Part shown: piece by piece, positions 5,060 through 9,216 of the stretch
Position numbering within the stretch: position 1 is the stretch's first letter
Layout: every line of letters starts with the position of its first letter
Origin: Oscillibacter sp.
GTDB lineage: Bacteria > Bacillota > Clostridia > Oscillospirales > Oscillospiraceae
DNA length: 9,216 nt
Direction of reading: 5' to 3'
Assembly (NCBI GenBank): GCA_022796315.1
Contig: JAAWIL010000073.1
Coordinates: 1-9,216, forward strand
The notes under the pieces: model-generated
What the model was told of the DNA's origin: nothing
Databases searched by the model: none
What the model saw: the letters and a program-made list of their open reading frames with translations, nothing else
Translations under genes and position numbers: made by a program

Positions 5060-6487
5060 GTGAAAAAACGCGCCGCCTCGCTGCTGCTGGCCATGAGCCT
5101 GCTGCTGTCTACCCCGGCCCTGGCCGCCCAGGACGGCGGCTTTGTCCGCAGCCGCACCTACGCCGGACAGTTCTCCGACCTGCCGGCAGACTCCGTATTC
5201 TATGACAACGTCGCCGCCCTCTATGAGTACGGCCTGTCCGTGGGCAAGGGCGACGGCACCTTCGGACTGACGGACTCCCTGACCGTGGGCCAGGCGGTGA
5301 TCTTCGCCGGGCGCATCCGCAGCCTCTACCGCACCGGAGACGCCGAGGCCGGCCCCGCAGCCTATGGCGGCGGCGAGGGGGACGCCCCCGCCCTGCCCTA
5401 TCTCCGCTATCTCCAGGCGGAGGAGGTCCTGGACCAGGCCCTGGACGGCGTGCTGGCCGCCCCCGCCACCCGGGCCCAGATGGCCCACGTGCTGGCAAAC
5501 GTCCTGCCTGAGGAGGCCCTGCCTCCCGTCCACGACGCCCTGGTCACCGAGGCCTACGCCGCCCGGCGGGCCATTCCCGACGTCACGGAGTACACGCCCT
5601 TCCGTCAGGATATCCTGGCCCTGTACCGCAAGGGAATCTCCGTGGGCAGCGACGACGCCGGCTCCTTCCAGCCCGATGCCCGGATCACCCGGGGCGCCGC
5701 CGCAGCCATGCTGACCCGGATCGTGGACCCGGACCTGCGGGTCACGCCCCTGTGGCCCTCCGCCTCCAGCGCCCGGGGGACCACCTTGGCGGGGCTGGTG
5801 GAGCCCGGGACCTATGTCCCCTCCCCCGTCACCGGCACGGAGCTGGACCAGTCCATCCGCTTCATGCTCGCCTCCGGCAGCAACCAGCTGACCCTGCACT
5901 ACCCCGGCCTCTCCGTGATCCAGGCCCGCAAGGTCATGGAGAACTCCCTTGCCGTGGTGAAGACCTACTGTGAACAGAGCTATAACAGCGTCACCTGCTC
6001 CTTCACGGCCCTGGGGGACCTGACCCTGACCTTCTCCGCCGCCGAACTGAGCCCGGAGCAGAACGCCCTCTGCCGGGAGGCCGCCCTCTCCGCCGCCATC
6101 ACGGTTCACGACCGGCTGTGGGACGACGGGCTGCTGACGGAGGAGATGACCCAGTGGGAGAAGGCCAAGGTCTACTACGACTGGATCTGCGAGAACTGCA
6201 CCTATGACTTCGAGGCCGGGGACACCTCCCTCAGCCACCTCCCCTACAGCCTGTTCGAGTACGGCACTGCCGTCTGCGACGGCTACACCGGGGCCTACAA
6301 CCTCTTTTTGAAGATGGAGGGCATCCAGTGCATGGCCCTGTCCAACGAGAATCACATCTGGACCGTGGCGGACCTGGACGGCTCCATGGTCCACATCGAC
6401 ACCACCTGGGGCGACAGCGGCTCCCAGCCCAACGATTACTACTTCGCCATGACGCCGGAGCGCTCCTGGCGGGAGCACGCCTGGTGA
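5060..6487 (+). CDS. Secreted SLH-domain protein with transglutaminase-like domain
   Basis: A 475-aa exported protein. Residues 1-22 form a signal peptide (MKKR, a hydrophobic run, then ALA-A cleavage). SLH units follow at about 37-91 (starting FSDLPADSVFYDNVAALYEYG) and 172-221 (ending in ITRGAAAAML), with a degenerate one at about 112-147 (TRAQMAHVL). SLH units normally hold proteins on secondary cell-wall polymers. A middle region (225-355) is unassigned. Residues about 365-470 match the transglutaminase-like (cysteine-protease fold) domain, with likely catalytic C406 (AVCDGYTGAYN), H432 (NENHIWTV) and D447 (HIDTTWGD). Substrate unknown: such proteins may hydrolyse or cross-link wall components. 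The start is GTG with AAAGGAG five bases upstream. The gene probably shares the LCP transcript and ends before a strong hairpin. Confidence 0.93.
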   Translation: MKKRAASLLLAMSLLLSTPALAAQDGGFVRSRTYAGQFSDLPADSVFYDNVAALYEYGLSVGKGDGTFGLTDSLTVGQAVIFAGRIRSLYRTGDAEAGPAAYGGGEGDAPALPYLRYLQAEEVLDQALDGVLAAPATRAQMAHVLANVLPEEALPPVHDALVTEAYAARRAIPDVTEYTPFRQDILALYRKGISVGSDDAGSFQPDARITRGAAAAMLTRIVDPDLRVTPLWPSASSARGTTLAGLVEPGTYVPSPVTGTELDQSIRFMLASGSNQLTLHYPGLSVIQARKVMENSLAVVKTYCEQSYNSVTCSFTALGDLTLTFSAAELSPEQNALCREAALSAAITVHDRLWDDGLLTEEMTQWEKAKVYYDWICENCTYDFEAGDTSLSHLPYSLFEYGTAVCDGYTGAYNLFLKMEGIQCMALSNENHIWTVADLDGSMVHIDTTWGDSGSQPNDYYFAMTPERSWREHAW

Positions 6488-6505
6488 GGCGGGAACCCAT
6501 GCAGA

Positions 6506-6552
6506 AACCATCCGGCGCGCGGACCAGGTCCGCACGCCGGATGGTTGTCTTT
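6506..6552 (+). terminator. Strong Rho-independent-type terminator of the LCP/SLH operon
   Basis: A 12-bp perfect stem (6506-6517 with 6535-6546), one C-A mismatch, then six more pairs (6519-6524 with 6528-6533) closing a CAG loop. The plus strand continues TGTCTTT. It starts 18 bases after the TGA at 6485-6487. On the minus strand the stem is followed by TTTCTG (stem Ts included), so it may also stop readthrough from the opposite operon. Confidence 0.75.
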
Positions 6553-6631
6553 CCAGGGACCAAAGCCCCGCGCCGCCGTCAAAGCTCCGTCCCCTCCCGC
6601 TCCAGGCAGTATAGGCCTGGTCAAACCACTT

Positions 6632-6650
6632 GAATTGTGCCGTGTTTTGC
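6632..6650. repeat. Short intergenic motif, copy 2
   Basis: GAATTGTGCCGTGTTTTGC differs from 811-830 by one missing base and one substitution, in the same orientation. It lies between two gene ends, where no coding constraint explains the match. Confidence 0.35.
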
Positions 6651-6731
6651 CTATGAAATCTACCGGCCGGCCGTTTCACGGCCCCTGGGGCCCATAGCGT
6701 CCCAGGGTTGAAAAGACGCATTCGCTTCTTT

Positions 6732-7826
6732 TCAGCTGCGGTAACTATAGGCCACCAGCAGATCCACCACCGTCCCGTAGGACTGGATGCCCCGCTCGTC
6801 GCCGTAGGCCTTCAGCAGGCCGTCATAGACCTTGTTGGACACCGTCTGGGCCACGCTCCCCCGGAACCGCTCCCAGTAGGCGTTGTTCTCCCGGAGGTCC
6901 GCCCGCACCGTCTCCGGCAGCGCGTTCCGGATGGCCCAGTAGCTCTCCGGGTCCTCCCGGTACAGGGCGTTGCCCAGGTACACGTAACCCGTCAGCCACC
7001 CGGAGTAGGCATAGACCGGGTCGCCGCTGCGAATGGCGGCCAGCACCCCCAGGAAGTTGCACTCCTGCTCCGAGGCGAAGCCCCGCTGATGCCCCAGCTC
7101 GTGGGCAACGGTGGCGGGCAGCATGCAGACCGGGCTGTCCACGTTCACATTGGCCTCCCCGGTATAGGCGCAGTAGAAGCCGGTGAAATCCATCCAGCTC
7201 ATCAGGCGGGAGAAGGCCATGGGCTTGACTCCCTGGTCCGCGAAGGCCAGGAGGGGGTACTCCTCCTCAATCCCCCGGTAGACCTCCGGACTCTTATCCA
7301 CAACCTCCCGCCAGGAGACCTCCAGGCAGCCCTCCCGGTCCCTGGGCACCTGGTCCGCCGCCTCCGCCAGCTGCCGGGCAAAGTCCTCCGTCACCGCCCG
7401 CAGCTCCTCCAGGGCCACCGGCTGGGCATAGAGCCCGGAGCGCTCCTGGAAGCTGTCGGTCCAGAAGTAGATCCCCCAGAGGAACCAGAAGAGGACATAG
7501 AGGCTCAGGGCGCAGTCCAGCGCCCCCAAAACCGCGCTGTAGATCCGGTCCCACCGCCTTCCCCTGGCCCGGATCACGGCGGCGGCGCTCCAGACAATAT
7601 ATGCCAGCGCCGCCAGAGCCGCCAGGACCCAGAGGATCTCCATGACGGAGATCTCCGTGCGGTAGCACAGTCTCCCCAGGGCCTGCCGCAGGGGAGTGAT
7701 GATCCCGTCGGCCAGGGCGTTGGCCAGCGGTCCGCTCCCCCGGACGAGGTACGTACTCCCCAGCAGCGCCAGGGCGGCCAGAAGCCAGATGTGCAGTTGT
7801 CTATGTCTAAGGAACCATGTTCTCAT
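6732..7826 (-). CDS. DUF3810-type membrane protein with HExxH metallopeptidase motif
   Basis: A 364-aa protein with three N-terminal membrane segments (about 11-29, 59-84, 98-121) and a large C-terminal domain. The domain contains AHELGHQRGFASEQECNFL (241-259). H242 and H246 would bind zinc, E243 would be catalytic, and E253 or E255 could be the third ligand. This arrangement fits the DUF3810 family, a group of predicted membrane metallopeptidases without a known substrate. Other conserved-looking stretches are FTGFYCAYTGEANVNV (214-229) and YAYSGWLTGYVYLGNAL (272-288). The ATG at 7826 has only GGAG at modest spacing (six bases) as ribosome binding site. It starts 28 bp after the AI-2E-family transporter gene and is probably read from the same transcript. 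Whether the catalytic domain faces the cytoplasm or the outside cannot be decided from the sequence. Confidence 0.9.
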   Translation of the reverse strand: MRTWFLRHRQLHIWLLAALALLGSTYLVRGSGPLANALADGIITPLRQALGRLCYRTEISVMEILWVLAALAALAYIVWSAAAVIRARGRRWDRIYSAVLGALDCALSLYVLFWFLWGIYFWTDSFQERSGLYAQPVALEELRAVTEDFARQLAEAADQVPRDREGCLEVSWREVVDKSPEVYRGIEEEYPLLAFADQGVKPMAFSRLMSWMDFTGFYCAYTGEANVNVDSPVCMLPATVAHELGHQRGFASEQECNFLGVLAAIRSGDPVYAYSGWLTGYVYLGNALYREDPESYWAIRNALPETVRADLRENNAYWERFRGSVAQTVSNKVYDGLLKAYGDERGIQSYGTVVDLLVAYSYRS

Positions 7827-7854
7827 CTGTCACTCCGCCGCCGTCTTCGACTGC

Positions 7855-9087
7855 TTACTCCTCCCGCCGCGCAGGCGCCGGGTCCGGCGGCGTCTCGCCG
7901 GTATAGGCCTCCGTCTCCACCGGAAGCCGCTTTTTCCGCAGCTGGACGCTCACCAGGAAGTCCGCCGCGCTGTAGATGCACGCGCACACCGGCACGGCGA
8001 AGAACATCCCCGCCACGCCGAAGAAGCTGCCGCCCACCAGGATCGCGAAGATCACCCACAGATTGGACAGCCCCGTCCGGTCCCCCAGGATCTTGGGGCC
8101 GATCACATTGCCGTCCAGCTGCTGTAAGGCCAGCACGAAGATCACAAAGTACAGCGCCTTTCGGGGGGAGGCCAGCAGGATCAGGAACGTGCTGGGAATC
8201 GCCCCCAGGAAGGGTCCGAAAAAGGGAATCACATTGGTCACGCCCACAAAGACCGACACCAGGGGCGTGTAGGGGAAATCCAGAATCGAGCACCCCAGGA
8301 AGCACAGCACGCCGATGATCAGGGAGTCCAGCAGCTTGCCCCGGACGAAGCCGGAGCAGATCCGGTCCGCCTTCCGGGCGCCTCGCAGAACCCAGTACAC
8401 CTTCTCCTGGGCAAAGAGCACGCAGGCCAGCCGCTTTCCCTGGGCGGCGCAGATCTCCTTGGTGGCCAGGAAGTACAGCGACACCACAACGCCCACCAGC
8501 AGATCCCCGAAAAAGCGCACCACGCCGAACACGCCGCCGGAGACGATGCTCATCACCGTGGCCGCCTGGGGCAGCAGATCGTTGCGGAGCCAGCCGTTCA
8601 TGGTGGCGTAATAGTCGTTCATCTGCTCCGTCACCCACTGCTCCACATGGGGATAGGTCTCCAGCAGGTGCAGCACCCAGCCGCTGACGGTCCGGTAATA
8701 GTTCTCCACGTTGCCCGCCAGCTGCTGGACGCTCTTGTACAGCTCCGGCAGCAGCACGGCCCCCAGCAGGTACAGCATCCCGATCACCAGCGCCCAGGCC
8801 AGCAGGATACTGGCCGAGCGCACCCCCAGGGACACCTTCCGCCCCCGGTTCCCCGCCGTCTTGGCCAGGCGGAGGCGCAGGGCAGCCCCATCGAAGAAGT
8901 TCACAATGGGCGAGAGCAGATAGGCCAGAAAGGCCCCGTAGAGCACCGGCATGGACGCCGCGATCAGCTGCCGCCAAACATTCAGCAGAAAACGACTCCC
9001 GAAAAGAGTATCATAGAACAGCAGCACCGCCGCCACCGTGCAAAAGGCCGTCAGCGCCATTTTCACATATGGATTCTTATGGAGCAT
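7855..9087 (-). CDS. AI-2E family transporter (PerM/YtvI/TqsA-like permease)
   Basis: A 410-aa polytopic membrane protein. Hydrophobic segments lie near residues 8-28, 40-62, 91-113, 180-207, 252-269, 272-303, 309-325 and 340-378. Family signatures are the C-terminal GVTNVIPFFGPFLGAIPS (282-299) and the NVIGPKILGDRTGL stretch (327-340), followed by a Gly-rich segment VGGSFFGVAGMFFAVP (351-366). A long soluble stretch (about 114-175) between the third and fourth segments is typical. The tail (380-410) is polar and Pro/Glu-rich. Members include TqsA (autoinducer-2 export), sodium/proton antiporters, and YtvI of spore formers, so the transported substrate cannot be named. The start has GGGAGGAA six bases upstream. 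It is first in a two-gene unit with the DUF3810 protein; no promoter was clear within the 129 bases to the window edge. Confidence 0.95.
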   Translation of the reverse strand: MLHKNPYVKMALTAFCTVAAVLLFYDTLFGSRFLLNVWRQLIAASMPVLYGAFLAYLLSPIVNFFDGAALRLRLAKTAGNRGRKVSLGVRSASILLAWALVIGMLYLLGAVLLPELYKSVQQLAGNVENYYRTVSGWVLHLLETYPHVEQWVTEQMNDYYATMNGWLRNDLLPQAATVMSIVSGGVFGVVRFFGDLLVGVVVSLYFLATKEICAAQGKRLACVLFAQEKVYWVLRGARKADRICSGFVRGKLLDSLIIGVLCFLGCSILDFPYTPLVSVFVGVTNVIPFFGPFLGAIPSTFLILLASPRKALYFVIFVLALQQLDGNVIGPKILGDRTGLSNLWVIFAILVGGSFFGVAGMFFAVPVCACIYSAADFLVSVQLRKKRLPVETEAYTGETPPDPAPARREE

Positions 9088-9118
9088 GGCCCGTTCCTCC
9101 CTTGTCTCAACTTGTCGT

Positions 9119-9216
9119 TAAGAGCCTGTTTAATATCTCGACGTGTATGGATTGGCGAGTGGATTTTTTGCCCTGCAAGGCAAAAATCCGCAGGCATCCT
9201 GACGGATGGCAAGGAT
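9119..9216. repeat. Probable intergenic repeat element, cut by window edge
   Basis: Starting at TTAAGAGCCTG, base composition drops and nested inverted repeats appear. GGATTTTTTGCC (9161-9172) pairs with GGCAAAAATCC (9179-9189) with one bulged T. CATCC (9195-9199) pairs with GGATG (9204-9208). No coding frame with a ribosome binding site is visible. The shape suggests a MITE-like or palindromic repeat, or the end of an insertion sequence whose body lies outside the window. It sits just upstream of the AI-2E gene and may influence its expression. Confidence 0.4.

Larger units (their letters stand above)
6488..6731. other. Convergent intergenic region
   Basis: 244 bp between two gene ends. Besides the terminator at 6506-6552 it holds hairpins CCAGGC/GCCTGG (6602-6620), GGCCGT/ACGGCC (6669-6683) and CCCTGGG/CCCAGGG (6683-6707), and the second copy of the short motif (6632-6650). 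None of the three has a T run on the minus strand, so the terminator for the left-reading operon is not clear. No gene is seen. Confidence 0.5.

Noticed and set aside
4955..6721. 588-codon open frame on the minus strand
   Set aside because: Antisense to the SLH/transglutaminase gene; Gly/Val/Gln-rich with no recognisable domain. Such long shadow frames are expected in GC-rich codon usage.
6708..8318. 536-codon open frame on the plus strand
   Set aside because: Antisense to the DUF3810 and AI-2E genes, both of which have clear family motifs and ribosome binding sites.
7823..8977. 384-codon minus-strand frame overlapping the AI-2E gene
   Set aside because: Out of frame with the recognised transporter; Gly/Ala/Arg-rich with no family match.
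9142..9149. Sigma-E-like -10 (CATACACG on the minus strand) upstream of the AI-2E gene
   Set aside because: No acceptable -35 lies 13-16 bases further upstream, so the match is probably chance.

Overview
This 9.2 kb window is GC-rich chromosomal DNA. It most likely comes from a spore-forming Clostridia of the Oscillospiraceae type (Flavonifractor, Oscillibacter, Lawsonibacter and relatives). The support is a clear spoIIID gene, strong AGGAGG-type ribosome binding sites, a LytR-CpsA-Psr (LCP) enzyme, an S-layer-homology/transglutaminase protein, and a near-consensus sigma-28 promoter that implies flagellar-type regulation. The genus is inferred; no rRNA or other marker gene is present. I see no phage, plasmid, transposase, CRISPR array or tRNA.

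Layout. Bases 1-192 hold a cluster of hairpins, followed by a 169-aa protein of unknown function on the minus strand (193-702). That gene is read from a sigma-28-type promoter (741-767). A divergent 336-bp gap separates it from a multi-pass membrane protein on the plus strand (1039-1899). Facing it tail to tail is a DKNYY-type repeat protein on the minus strand (1946-2896). Next on the plus strand come spoIIID (3157-3405), preceded by a candidate sigma-E promoter, and a 95-aa unknown (3429-3716) only 23 bp behind it. After a 304-bp GC-rich gap and a good housekeeping promoter there is a two-gene unit: an LCP ligase (4021-5013) and a secreted SLH/transglutaminase-like protein (5060-6487), ending in a strong hairpin terminator. 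On the minus strand, reading inward from the right edge, an AI-2E-family transporter (7855-9087) is followed after 28 bp by a DUF3810-type membrane protein with an HExxH motif (6732-7826). The last ~100 bases look like an intergenic repeat with nested inverted repeats, cut by the window edge.

How the genes relate. The LCP/SLH pair fits cell-envelope assembly: LCP enzymes attach polymers to peptidoglycan, and SLH domains bind such polymers. SpoIIID is the mother-cell regulator of sporulation, and the small gene behind it is probably co-expressed. The most striking signal is the sigma-28 promoter (TAAAGTTT-N11-GCCGATAG) on an uncharacterised gene. It puts an unknown protein in the motility regulon, and its sequence faintly resembles FlgM. 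Several long open frames opposite or inside these genes are by-products of the high GC content and were not annotated.
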